From positions 186,001 through 250,000 of the forward strand of contig CBDFLN010000001.1 in NCBI GenBank assembly GCA_965249215.1: 64,000 bases of DNA, written 5' to 3'. Shown here one piece after another: positions 53,634 through 64,000 of the stretch. Each line of letters begins with the position of its first letter. The stretch's first letter is position 1. Below the pieces are notes generated by a model that saw nothing but the letters and a program-made list of their open reading frames with translations, had not been told where the DNA came from and did not search any database. The stretch comes from G963667675 sp965249215. GTDB lineage: Bacteria > Chloroflexota > Dehalococcoidia > Lucifugimonadales > UBA3495. A program made the translations under genes and the position numbers.

Positions 53634-54013
53634 TGGCAACTGCCTACGTCGACACCTCCACGCTGGTCGCCGTCGCCTTTGGTGAACCCACCAGTATCGG
53701 CACAGGCCGACGCCTGGACCAATTCCAAGGGCTGGTGTCTTCGAACTTCCTGGAAGCGGAAGTGCGCTCCGCGTTCCGGCGTGAGAGCCTGGCCATTGAC
53801 CGCTCTGTTCTCTTTGGCATCGAGTGGGTCTATCCAGACCGGCCGCTGACCCGCGAGTTCGAGGCCGTCCTGGCCGCCGGCTATTTGCGCGGGGCCGATC
53901 TGTGGCACGTGGCGACCGCCATCTACGTGGCCCAGGACCCCGGCGACATCACCTTCCTCACGTTGGACGCCCGGCAACAAGCCGTAGCCTTGGCCCTGGG
54001 GTTTCAGACCTAG
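53633..54013 (+). CDS. vapC: PIN-domain toxin (VapC-type ribonuclease)
   Basis: 126 residues, GTG start overlapping the antitoxin stop. Acidic metal-binding residues of the PIN active site are in place: Asp in YVDTSTLV, Glu in FLEAEVRSAFRR, Asp in RGADLWHVATA, Asp in TFLTLDARQQ. It should be an Mg2+-dependent endoribonuclease, held inactive by the Phd-type partner. Pairing a PIN toxin with a Phd-type antitoxin is common. Cytoplasmic. Confidence 0.9.
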   Translation: MATAYVDTSTLVAVAFGEPTSIGTGRRLDQFQGLVSSNFLEAEVRSAFRRESLAIDRSVLFGIEWVYPDRPLTREFEAVLAAGYLRGADLWHVATAIYVAQDPGDITFLTLDARQQAVALALGFQT

Positions 54014-54296
54014 ACCGATGTAACGCCATTTGCACCTCTAATCGTCCGCGCCCTCCACATCCAATGCGTCGCTACGAATCTCGCCGCTATATGACTTCAT
54101 TGCGCGAAGCTTCCATCGCGCCCAGACGGCCGCCCGCAGGGGAGCGGACAACATGCCCACCACCATCAGTATCGGAGTTGGCGATGGCTCCAACTATTAA
54201 TCATGGAAGCACAATCTACGCGTTGGGCACGCAGTGTGGAGCGCAGGGTTTCTAGTCGGAGGTTGAAATCAAAGCGACGGTCTTCAGGTCAGGCGG
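54014..54296. other. 283-bp convergent gap between two toxin-antitoxin pairs
   Basis: Between the PIN toxin stop and the RelE-type toxin stop. No gene recognised. It contains short AT-richer patches but no clear terminator hairpin. Confidence 0.35.
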
Positions 54297-54560
54297 CTAA
54301 CGGTATACTTGGCCCCGGTGCCCAACTGTTATAACCAGGATACGCAGCACCTCATCTTGAATATCGCAAATGACACGGTAGTCCCCAACCCGGTAACGCC
54401 AGAAACCGGTAAATGACGCGCTTAAAGCCCGACCTCTTTGTCGCGGGTCGTCCAGTGCGCCAATAGCGTCCATATAAGCAGTGATACGGTGGGCGGTCTG
54501 TCGGTCGAGTCGCTGTAGCTGTGATCTGGCCGTTTCGTCGTATTCAACCGTCCAGGCCAA
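54297..54560 (-). CDS. RelE/ParE-family toxin
   Basis: 87 residues. The fold pattern is clear: WTVEYDETARSQLQRLDRQT (N-terminal strand and helix), then FTGFWRYRVGDYRVICDI and EVLRILVITVGHRGQVYR at the end. The conserved Arg residues in RYRVGDYR and the C-terminal HRGQVY are those of ribosome-dependent mRNA-cleaving RelE toxins. Its start lies within the antitoxin gene (17-bp overlap). RelE rather than gyrase-poisoning ParE is favoured by the strong RYRVGDYRV block. Confidence 0.9.
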   Translation of the reverse strand: MAWTVEYDETARSQLQRLDRQTAHRITAYMDAIGALDDPRQRGRALSASFTGFWRYRVGDYRVICDIQDEVLRILVITVGHRGQVYR

Positions 54561-54771
54561 GCTCGGCCTTTATCTCTTCCGATGAGTAGACCTGCTCCTC
54601 TCCATTGCGTATGCGTTCTGCCGATTTGTGGGCAAGGTAGCAGTCTTCAATGTCTTCCGTAACTCGGGCTATGACATCGCGCAGGAGATCTTCCTTGCTA
54701 CACCCGGCCTGAGCCACCAGATAGTCAAGGCGTTCTTCACTTTCTGGAGACAACTGGATTATCGTAGCCAT
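54544..54771 (-). CDS. Antitoxin of the RelE/ParE pair (ribbon-helix-helix type)
   Basis: 75 residues. MATIIQLSPESEERLDYLVA is a ribbon-helix-helix N-terminal strand and helix 1, followed by GCSKEDLLRDVIARVTEDIED as helix 2. The acidic tail GEEQVYSSEEIKAELGLDG would cover the toxin. AAGGGA precedes the ATG at 7 nt. Translationally coupled to the toxin, it probably represses its own promoter. Confidence 0.88.
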   Translation of the reverse strand: MATIIQLSPESEERLDYLVAQAGCSKEDLLRDVIARVTEDIEDCYLAHKSAERIRNGEEQVYSSEEIKAELGLDG

Positions 54772-54865
54772 GCTGCATTCCCTTAGGTGAGTAGTCGTAT
54801 TGTATCACGCCGCCTGGCTGCAACACGTTGCTCCGCCTTGGACTACCTCGGAGGTCGCAACCCCT

Positions 54866-54899
54866 AATAACAAAGGCCACCGGGCATGGTCCGGTGGCC
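54866..54899 (-). terminator. Terminator, probably the original one of the initiator tRNA
   Basis: Minus strand: perfect 9-bp stem GGCCACCGG/CCGGTGGCC (54899-54891 with 54883-54875), 7-nt loop, then TTTGTTATT. It lies just past the duplicated tRNA end. Confidence 0.75.
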
Positions 54900-54910
54900 T
54901 GGCGTTTTCT

Positions 54911-54937
54911 GGTTTTTGGTAGCGGGGGTTGGACTCG
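54911..54937. repeat. 27-bp direct repeat, distal copy of the tRNA-fMet 3' end (attachment-site-like)
   Basis: Identical to 55795-55821. On the minus strand it is the T-loop/T-stem 3' half, acceptor and CCA of tRNA-fMet plus AAAAACC downstream. It bounds an 857-bp insert, as in tRNA-targeted integration. Confidence 0.85.
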
Positions 54938-54974
54938 GGCCCAGGGACTTCTTCGCGGTAAACTGGTCCCGTGG

Positions 54975-55736
54975 TTACTCTCTCAGGGTCTCTTCTTCCC
55001 CCTCCAAGGCTTTTACTACATCAGCCTTGAGCCGTGGAGACATACGAAAACACAGACCTTCCCGACAAGTCTTAACGTCGAAAGCACCCTCTAGTGCCTC
55101 CTCCCGCAAGTCAGATAGCCGGTCGATGTCGCCGCCACTGCGACGCAACATTTCAAACTGGATATCTTGCCTAAATCCTCCAATTTCCTTAATGGCGTCT
55201 TCTTGGCCATCTGGGTCGAAAGTCTCGGATAATTTAGAGAGAGTGCCGACACCCACGGGCCCGTGGGATGTGGACAGCCTACCTTGCAGTGATGGCGCCA
55301 GGTTGAGCAGAGATATATATCTCTTAACTGTGGAAACGTTTACGTTCGCTTGCTTTGCTACCTCAGCATAGTTCCCAGCATGCTCATATATTTTCTGATA
55401 TGCCCGCGCCTTATCAATTGGATGCATGGCTGCCCGATGGACATTCTCTATAAGCGAAACCACCGTCGCATCAGCATCACCAACCTCTTCTCTGATTATG
55501 GCAGAGATACTGTCCATGCCCAATTTCTCACATGCGAGAAAACGCCTTTGGCCTGCAATGAGTTCAAATTGTCCGTCCGGACTCGGTCTGACTGTTACCG
55601 GGTTAATCAAGCCTCTTTGCCTTATGCTATCGGCCAAGTCGTCAAGGCTTGCATCTTCCATCCCGGAGCCCAGATCCTTACGCGTATTGAACTCTGAGAC
55701 TATGATTTCGTTGAGAGGGATGTTTCTAACTTCCAT
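54975..55736 (-). CDS. ParB/Spo0J-family protein (stand-alone)
   Basis: 253 residues. N-terminal ParB domain: EVRNIPLNEIIVSEFNTRKD, then LADSIRQRGLINPVTVR and FELIAGQRRFLACEKLG (the GxRR CTP-binding box), then VVSLIENVHRAAMHPIDKA (ENxxR, CTP/Mg box). A helix-turn-helix region follows: YAEVAKQANVNVSTVKRYISLL. The C-terminal 110 residues do not match chromosomal ParB's dimerisation tail and end in Glu-rich sequence. No parA is adjacent and no parS palindrome was found in the gene. Possible roles are partition of an excised circle, regulation, or control of cassette maintenance. ATG start with GGGAATAGC upstream. It lies 59 bp past the tRNA's CCA end. Confidence 0.85.
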   Translation of the reverse strand: MEVRNIPLNEIIVSEFNTRKDLGSGMEDASLDDLADSIRQRGLINPVTVRPSPDGQFELIAGQRRFLACEKLGMDSISAIIREEVGDADATVVSLIENVHRAAMHPIDKARAYQKIYEHAGNYAEVAKQANVNVSTVKRYISLLNLAPSLQGRLSTSHGPVGVGTLSKLSETFDPDGQEDAIKEIGGFRQDIQFEMLRRSGGDIDRLSDLREEALEGAFDVKTCREGLCFRMSPRLKADVVKALEGEEETLRE

Positions 55737-55750
55737 GTGCTATTCCCTAT

Positions 55751-55779
55751 GAAGAAGCCCCGGTTTGGTTAACCGGGGC
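55751..55779 (-). terminator. Terminator between tRNA-fMet and the ParB-like gene
   Basis: Minus strand GCCCCGGTT/AACCGGGGC 9-bp stem, 5-nt loop, then TTCTTC. It separates tRNA transcription from the cassette gene. Confidence 0.65.
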
Positions 55780-55794
55780 ATTCTTGAGCACTCA

Positions 55795-55821
55795 GGTTTT
55801 TGGTAGCGGGGGTTGGACTCG
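55795..55821. repeat. 27-bp direct repeat, tRNA-proximal copy
   Basis: Covers the last part of tRNA-fMet (55801-55821) and the 6 bp after it. Second copy at 54911-54937. Confidence 0.85.
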
Positions 55822-55875
55822 AACCAACGACCTTCGGGTTATGAGCCCGACGAGCTGCCACTGCTCCACCCCGCG
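55801..55875 (-). tRNA. Initiator tRNA-Met (fMet, anticodon CAT)
   Basis: Acceptor CGCGGGG with CCCCGCT leaves pair 1-72 unpaired (C with T), as in initiators. Anticodon stem TCGGG/CCCGA holds the three G:C pairs typical of tRNA-fMet around loop CTCATAA. T-arm TTGG-TTCGAGT-CCAA and encoded CCA at 55803-55801. Confidence 0.93.
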
Positions 55876-55879
55876 ATGA

Positions 55880-55965
55880 ACCCTTCGACAAGCCCAGGGC
55901 GAACGGGCTCTGGGCGCCGCTCAGGGTGAGCGACACACGAGGGATCACTCAGGGTGAGATAAAGC
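55880..55965. repeat. Interspersed short repeat-like intergenic sequence
   Basis: CCTTCGACAAGCCCAGGGCG and CTCAGGGTGAG (twice) resemble a palindromic intergenic repeat I have seen in many GC-rich genomes. A GCCCAG/CTGGGC pairing lies inside. It sits between 23S rRNA and tRNA-fMet; no 5S rRNA is seen here. Confidence 0.4.
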
Positions 55966-56092
55966 GCGCAGCCCGTCAGCGCCGAGCACGTCGAGCAGTA
56001 AAGAACAAGAAGTCTGTTCCTGCCGCCCCTATCGCCTCTCCTAGCGGGAGAGAGCAGGGGGTGTTTTCCAAAGTTTGAAGCTCCTAGCGTGG

Positions 56093-59630
<3,538 letters not shown>

Positions 59631-59813
59631 GCTAGGAACTCCAAACTTTTGGTGTTCTTTTGCAGGATTTAGACTTCCTATTCTTTTGTTAAGGTGCCAC
59701 AAGAGAAACGGCGACTGGGGCCTAACCCCAAGCCGCCGCCTAGGTGTCCCAACTTTTATGCTTATGTCAGATGACCAGCATCCTTATTCCGAAACACTCC
59801 CTTGCGAGCCGCT

Positions 59814-59842
59814 ATTATACGACCCCTCAAATCGCCAGTCAA
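59814..59842 (-). promoter_or_regulatory. 23S rRNA promoter
   Basis: Minus strand TTGACT (59842-59837), 17-bp spacer, TATAAT (59819-59814), about 180 bp upstream of the 23S 5' end. Its upstream edge touches the 16-bp repeat 59842-59857. Confidence 0.75.
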
Positions 59843-59857
59843 GGGGTGCTGCTCGTA
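59842..59857. repeat. 16-bp direct repeat, copy 1
   Basis: AGGGGTGCTGCTCGTA, identical to 61392-61407. The two flank the two-gene module at 59927-61153. Confidence 0.6.
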
Positions 59858-59926
59858 GGTCGCGTTCGGATGTAGGGGACGATGAACCTTCAACACGCGT
59901 GGGCGCGGGGGTCTCGTTCGGAGTCA

Positions 59927-60193
59927 TTACAGGGTAGGATTCACGGTTGTGTCACCGACGTTGAACACCAAGAGCTGTTGTTGATGCAACGCGTAGATGA
60001 ACCAGTACGCTTCGCCTCGGAAGGCATAAGCTCGAAACGGCCTCAGTGGGTACGGGCCAACACGATAGTCCAAGAACGTAGGGTGTTGTTGTTCGGCGGC
60101 CAACCAAAGAGCGGTAGCCAAGATTCCGCCTTGGGTAGCAATTGGTAAGGCCCGGAGAGATTCCGCAGCGCGAGGGGAGAAGGTGACGCCCAT
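59927..60193 (-). CDS. Small RelE/ParE-like protein (candidate toxin)
   Basis: 88 residues: VTFSPRAAESLRALPIATQG forms the N-terminal helix of the RelE superfamily, and YPLRPFRAYAFRGEAYWFIYALHQQQLLVFNVGDTT matches the strand region, though split with several aromatic changes. The match is weaker than for the RelE-type gene at 54297. Its ATG directly follows the TGA of the 60194 gene (TGAATG), so the two are coupled. If the pair is a toxin-antitoxin unit, the larger protein would be the unusual antitoxin or a co-effector. Confidence 0.5.
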   Translation of the reverse strand: MGVTFSPRAAESLRALPIATQGGILATALWLAAEQQHPTFLDYRVGPYPLRPFRAYAFRGEAYWFIYALHQQQLLVFNVGDTTVNPTL

Positions 60194-61153
60194 TCAACCC
60201 AGGCCAACTTCCTTCTCTAACGTTTTCGACGGTGTCCAACCCTTATCCCTCGCATCCCTGAATGCCTGCACAGCCTCTTCATCGTTGGCACCCAAGATTT
60301 CTTCCACGCCGTACTTTTTCTTCAATTCGCCCATAGACCTCACACCGTAAGCGTCCAGTAACCACGCCTCATCATCCGTCATTAACGTTTCAAGCTTGTA
60401 AGCCATCTGCGCAATCGTGCACAGATAGATGTGCGCCGTGTGGATAACTGCATCGGCTTCATTCCCTGACAGTGCTCTGCCCACATTTTGGTCGCCAGGA
60501 TATGTTGGATGCACAAAGTCCGAGCATCTGTCGTACCAAAGTTGCATGGCTGGGTACATATCGCCGATGTCGAATCTGTAAGACCGCGGCTTCCCCATCG
60601 TAGTGGGGTGCGGGTCATCATCCGGTCCTCGATTCCAATTCCGTATGGATGCTAGGTATTTTTTGGCCCACTCCAAGTCCCCAGGAAATTGGGCATTTTG
60701 CTGCATCCAACGATTCGCTTCTCCTTGGAGTTTCGCCATGCCATGGTGTTCCCAGTTGGCATCGTGAGGAAACTCTAGGAAATAGATCGCGTAATGAACA
60801 CGTTCCAGGAGACACCGGAAGGTGGCAAAAGTCGAAGCAATCAGACCATTGGTGACGCAGTATGAGATCGCGGACGCGAAATCGCATCCTTCCATCAACA
60901 TCTGCTTTACGTTGTTAAGCGAAGGGAAGCCGCTAGTGTCGTAGGGGTGGGTCGAAAGCCAAGCACGCGAATTGTCCACGACCGCTAATAGGGACTCATG
61001 GAGCGCTAAGTCCCTAGAACACACGAGGCACTGTTTGAACGAATCCAGTTGCTCAGCATGTACCCCTTCTGTTTCATAACTCAACACCGCGTCAACATTC
61101 GCAAGGGTCATAGTAGTTGGTGGTGTGCTCTCCTTCTTCCTGCGCGCCGCCAT
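60194..61153 (-). CDS. Unknown protein resembling DUF5677/HEPN-like helical proteins
   Basis: About 319 residues from ATG 61153, preceded by AGGAGGT at 5 nt. Mostly helical, no membrane segment. ATFRCLLERVHYAIYFLEFP and LWYDRCSDFVHPTYPGDQN resemble the R..E and 'S-x-x-V-H' words of DUF5677-type HEPN-like proteins, with an Arg/His pair that could form an RNase site; this is tentative. The C-terminus (LKKKYGVEEILGANDEEAVQ) is a separate small helical unit. Codon use and AT content differ somewhat from neighbours. Operon with the small RelE-like gene, and flanked by 16-bp direct repeats. Confidence 0.6.
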   Translation of the reverse strand: MAARRKKESTPPTTMTLANVDAVLSYETEGVHAEQLDSFKQCLVCSRDLALHESLLAVVDNSRAWLSTHPYDTSGFPSLNNVKQMLMEGCDFASAISYCVTNGLIASTFATFRCLLERVHYAIYFLEFPHDANWEHHGMAKLQGEANRWMQQNAQFPGDLEWAKKYLASIRNWNRGPDDDPHPTTMGKPRSYRFDIGDMYPAMQLWYDRCSDFVHPTYPGDQNVGRALSGNEADAVIHTAHIYLCTIAQMAYKLETLMTDDEAWLLDAYGVRSMGELKKKYGVEEILGANDEEAVQAFRDARDKGWTPSKTLEKEVGLG

Positions 61154-61180
61154 GTTCCACCTCCTGCGAGTTGTCGGCAT

Positions 61181-61815
61181 AATAGGCGGGGAGTGTCAAG
61201 GTGTCAACCCATTCTGCAACCTTCGCGCGCACCGCGCCCACCATACCACCAATGCAAACCTCAACAATCATCGCGTCAATATGTGGTAGTCGCCGCTCCC
61301 GGCAGTATGGCCCCGTATACGCTCATCTTGACACCAGCATACCTCCCTTTCATCTCTCTCGCTGGTGTCCGACATCTATCTGTCCCTAATCAGGGGTGCT
61401 GCTCGTATCTGCCACGCGCAACAATCTCGTTCGTGGTTATAGAACCTCACCACGACCGGATGCCTTCACCGGCGTGGGGAGAGGCCGGATGTTTTATTTT
61501 AGGGCCATAGTGCGCCATTTTGAGCCACGGTCCCGGACAGCCGGCTGGTAGTTCGACAAGGCGGCAGTCGCTGCCTGTGATTAGCATACAAAGTGGTCAA
61601 CTTGGTTGGCAAGGGCTTGCTGTCAGGGGGCGAGGAGGGAAAGCAGACGCGTGGTCGGCCGCTTTGCCAACCTAATCGCAAGCAAATATCTCCCTGGGCA
61701 CAGTGGTATATTGGTAAGCACTAGGGGAGGGCCTTCTTTTGGAGCAGGGTAGAGGGGAATGGGGTATCCCGGCTGAAAATCGGCGCAGTAACAGAGCGTC
61801 GCTGGGAGGTTGACC
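61181..61815. other. About 635 bp without a recognisable gene
   Basis: Between the two-gene module and the Rieske gene. Contains the second 16-bp repeat (61392-61407). Composition is less GC-rich than average. No tRNA or coherent reading frame seen. Confidence 0.45.
61392..61407. repeat. 16-bp direct repeat, copy 2
   Basis: AGGGGTGCTGCTCGTA; see 59842-59857. Confidence 0.6.
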
Positions 61816-62541
61816 ATGACAACGCTTGAAACACGGAAGGGTGCGAGAGTGGAAGTCTGCACTGAAGAGCAGCTCCGAGCCGAGGGCTTCAAGGTGGTGT
61901 CGGTGGAGAGCCATACCATATTGGTGCTGCTGGACCAGGGTAAAGTGTACGCCCTGGACAACCGCTGCCCTCACATGGGATTCCCTCTCCACCGGGGCAC
62001 GGTGGGAGACGGAATCCTGACGTGCCATTGGCACCATGCCAAGTTCGACCTGGCCGGCGGGTGCACCTTCGACCCGTTCGCCGACGACGTGACCTCGTTC
62101 TACGCCGAAGTCAGGGACGGAACGGTCTGGTTGGACCCCACGCCCATCGTGGAGGAACGCCTCCCTCACTGGCGCAGGAAGCTGGACGAGGGACTGAAAC
62201 AAAACATCAGGCTGGTCATGGCAAAGAGTGTCATCGGCCTCAGCGGCATCGGCCATACCGAGGAAATAGTCCGGCAAGCATCACTTTTCGGCGTTCGGAA
62301 CCGGGCCGACGGATGGACTGCCGGACTTTCTATCTTGACCGCGATGGTCAACGTAGCCCCCTTTTTGAACGAGGAAGACCGGCCGTTGGCCTTGTACCAC
62401 GGCGTGCTTCACGTTGCAGGCGACACCGCCAACGAGGCTCCCAACTTTGACCTAGCAGCCCGTCTGAGGATTAGCTGGCGTGACTTGGATACAGGTGGAG
62501 GTCAGACGGCGACAATTATTGTTGCCGGGTGCAGCCACTGA
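61816..62541 (+). CDS. Rieske [2Fe-2S] protein, 3' end cut off by an IS element
   Basis: 241 residues as read. The Rieske domain is near the N-terminus: ALDNRCPHMGFPLHRGTVGD and ILTCHWHHAKFDLAGG supply the C-x-H..C-x-x-H ligands of the cluster. A helical region follows (HWRRKLDEGLKQNIRLVMAK, VNVAPFLNEEDRPLALYHGV) seen in larger uncharacterised Rieske proteins. The final residues TATIIVAGCSH come from the end of the IS1182-family element, whose transposase ends with nearly the same word (ATIIVAV) on the other strand. The protein is therefore truncated and probably inactive. ATG 61816 follows GGGAGG at 7 nt. Confidence 0.88.
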   Translation: MTTLETRKGARVEVCTEEQLRAEGFKVVSVESHTILVLLDQGKVYALDNRCPHMGFPLHRGTVGDGILTCHWHHAKFDLAGGCTFDPFADDVTSFYAEVRDGTVWLDPTPIVEERLPHWRRKLDEGLKQNIRLVMAKSVIGLSGIGHTEEIVRQASLFGVRNRADGWTAGLSILTAMVNVAPFLNEEDRPLALYHGVLHVAGDTANEAPNFDLAARLRISWRDLDTGGGQTATIIVAGCSH

Positions 62542-64000
62542 CGGACCAATAGCTTCGTACGCCTCAGTGTGCTGACCACCTCGACGATATTCCGGACACT
62601 TGTGGCAAGCCTGTTGGTCGGTGTTTCACGAGACTGGTCGGCCCCAAAGCGGAATAGTTTGAGCAGGTTGTGGCCGGTGCAGATCAGCGACCACTCGCCG
62701 CTGACCTTCTCCAGGCCCCGTAGCAGGAACTGGCGGAAGCCTCGGCCCTGCTTGATCTGGCCGAATACAGGCTCCACTGTCGCCATGCGCAAGGCGTAAC
62801 GTTGCCGACCCCGTTTGGTCTGCAGCTTCCGGCGCATCCGATCCCTGGTGGGCATATGACTGGGTATGCGACCTCGGGGCGCGGGCGACGGCACTCTGCC
62901 GTGGCGGGTCTGCTCCGGCGCGACGAACGGGTCCACGCACAGCCTGTAGAGACCTTCAACCGCCTGTGCCGAGTAGTAACCGGCGTCGGCGGACACCTCT
63001 TTGGGCACTGCGCCGACGTTGTCTATGGCCTCCTCCACCATCGCCACCGCCTGCTGCTTGTCCGAAGTCTGGTTGGTGGCGTGAGCCGCCACGATCACCT
63101 GGTAGGCACTGTCCACCACCGCTTGACAGTTGTAAGCCTGCAGGAAGTCCCGTCCGCCCGGCGCCGGCATGATGTGCGACTCAGGATCGGTGAAGTTGCG
63201 CTGGGCTTTGTCGTCGGGAACCCCCGAATGACCCTTGCCCGCGGCCTCAGCCTGCTCCGCAGCCACCTGAGCTTCGGCCTCTAACGCCGCCATCGCCTCC
63301 CGTATCTTCTCCAACCGCCCCTCCCGAAAAGCCAACTCCTCCGGCAGTTCATCCCCGCGCTTGCTCTGTCCGTACCATCGGTCCTCTTCGTCATCAACCT
63401 CCTGGGCACGCCGCAGCAACTCCTCAACCTCCCCCGCCAACTGCGCCTCCTTCTCTTTCATCCGACCATAGCTCATCGCCTTGTGCCTCGATGCGTTGGC
63501 CCTCACTTTGGTGCCGTCCAACGCCACGTGACCCAGCTTCACCAGCCCCGCCCGCCGGCACAACGCCAATACTTGCAAGAACAGCCCCGACAGCGCATCC
63601 AGATTGTCCTTGCGGAAGTCCGAGATGGTCCGGAAATCCGGCGTGTTGTTCGCCGCCAGTACACGGAAGGCTATGTCCTCGTGGAGTCGCTGGGCGATTC
63701 GTCGGGAAGATGCCACCCCGACGCAGTAACCGTAAAGCAACACCTTGACCATCATCCGCGGATGATACGGTGGGCCACCTCTACTCTCCCCCTCGTAGCG
63801 GGCAGTGATCTCCGATAGCTCCAACTCGTCCACGACGTCGGAGACGAAGTAAGCCAGATGGTCATCTGGCAACCACTCCCGCATTGCCGCTGGCAAAAGC
63901 AACTGCTGGTCTGGATCATAGGGACGGTAGGTCTTGCTCATCGCCGCCTCCCCACTACTCAACTGCGCCTATTCTACCCCAAACCACTCGCCTGCCGTGT
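62500..64000. mobile_element. IS1182-family insertion sequence (right end at or beyond window edge)
   Basis: Contains a full transposase on the minus strand. Its left end falls inside the Rieske gene, somewhere between about 62494 and 62515. Terminal inverted repeats were not resolved; the sequence just inside the window edge (GGTTTGGGGTAG reading inward) may belong to the right end. Confidence 0.75.
62502..63941 (-). CDS. IS1182-family transposase (DUF772/DDE_Tnp)
   Basis: 479 residues from ATG 63941 (ATG 63962 possible). N-terminal DUF772: SKTYRPYDPDQQLLLPAAMR, LPDDHLAYFVSDVVDEL, YHPRMMVKVLLYGYCVGVAS, SSRRIAQRLHEDIAFRVLA. DDE residues are placed in LGHVALDGTKVRANAS (Asp), VSADAGYYS (Asp) and TVEPVFGQIKQGRGFRQFLL (Glu). 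A coiled-coil insertion lies at about residues 165-255. It has no frameshift. It cuts the Rieske gene, so it is a fairly recent insertion. Confidence 0.93.
   Translation of the reverse strand: MSKTYRPYDPDQQLLLPAAMREWLPDDHLAYFVSDVVDELELSEITARYEGESRGGPPYHPRMMVKVLLYGYCVGVASSRRIAQRLHEDIAFRVLAANNTPDFRTISDFRKDNLDALSGLFLQVLALCRRAGLVKLGHVALDGTKVRANASRHKAMSYGRMKEKEAQLAGEVEELLRRAQEVDDEEDRWYGQSKRGDELPEELAFREGRLEKIREAMAALEAEAQVAAEQAEAAGKGHSGVPDDKAQRNFTDPESHIMPAPGGRDFLQAYNCQAVVDSAYQVIVAAHATNQTSDKQQAVAMVEEAIDNVGAVPKEVSADAGYYSAQAVEGLYRLCVDPFVAPEQTRHGRVPSPAPRGRIPSHMPTRDRMRRKLQTKRGRQRYALRMATVEPVFGQIKQGRGFRQFLLRGLEKVSGEWSLICTGHNLLKLFRFGADQSRETPTNRLATSVRNIVEVVSTLRRTKLLVRQWLHPATIIVAV

Larger units (their letters stand above)
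54938..55794. mobile_element. Mini-cassette carrying one ParB-like gene, integrated at initiator tRNA-Met
   Basis: 857 bp between two copies of the 27-bp tRNA 3' end. It contains only the ParB-family gene and its own terminator (55751-55779). No recombinase lies inside. It may be a non-autonomous integrative element, a deletion remnant of a larger one, or the trace of a tandem tRNA duplication. Confidence 0.6.

Noticed and set aside
55880..56090. 5S rRNA downstream of 23S
   Set aside because: The conserved 5S words were not found on either strand.
62620..62640. TGTTTCACGAGAC resembles half of a parS site
   Set aside because: It lies inside the IS1182 transposase gene and is not palindromic.

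Overview
The window looks like one GC-rich chromosomal segment of an uncultivated bacterium, most likely a Chloroflexota member of the Dehalococcoidia/SAR202 type. This is inferred from the gene mix: a succinate dehydrogenase with an HdrB-like third subunit, ACMSD-type and YtcJ-type amidohydrolases, Thr/Pro-rich lipoproteins, and a 23S rRNA gene standing apart from 16S and 5S. No marker in the window settles the taxonomy.

Layout. 0-4.4 kb is a mobile region: a large serine recombinase, a complete IS1380-family element with 19-bp inverted repeats, a DUF2061 membrane protein and tRNA-Thr. 4.5-17 kb is core metabolism and transport: an OppD/OppF-like ATPase pair, an MFS permease, the sdhA-sdhB-hdrB-like operon driven by one of two back-to-back promoters, a small P-loop kinase, tRNA-Gly, an amidohydrolase, a two-domain ABM-like protein and purC. 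17-31 kb is envelope and signalling: a secreted repeat protein, a NaV-type channel, a ferritin-like protein, a candidate selenoprotein lipoprotein, an ECF sigma factor overlapping a membrane vWA protein, two solute-binding proteins (one with an internal amber codon) and a flippase-like membrane protein. 30-37 kb holds an amidohydrolase, polyprenyl synthase, metG, a DUF4389 protein and thrC. 37.4-47.2 kb is a single 3250-residue surface protein built of GLUG, Calx-beta, fibronectin III and cadherin-like modules with a C-terminal membrane anchor. 47-53 kb holds a membrane protein, a CPA2 antiporter, a sugar epimerase, a decayed methyltransferase and an enoyl-CoA hydratase.

53.3-64 kb is the most unusual part. 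Two toxin-antitoxin pairs are followed by a single-gene ParB cassette bounded by a 27-bp duplication of the 3' end of initiator tRNA-Met. Next comes an orphan 23S rRNA gene interrupted by a 404-nt group I intron at the I-CeuI-type site in helix 69-70. After it are a two-gene module flanked by a 16-bp direct repeat and a Rieske gene cut by an IS1182-family element.

Strongest points for follow-up: (1) the group I intron, with its P1, P7 and splice sites readable; (2) a TGA codon at the catalytic position of a peroxiredoxin-like protein followed by a SECIS-like hairpin; (3) the ParB cassette in the initiator tRNA gene; (4) the HEPN/DUF5677-like plus RelE-like two-gene module beside the rRNA promoter.
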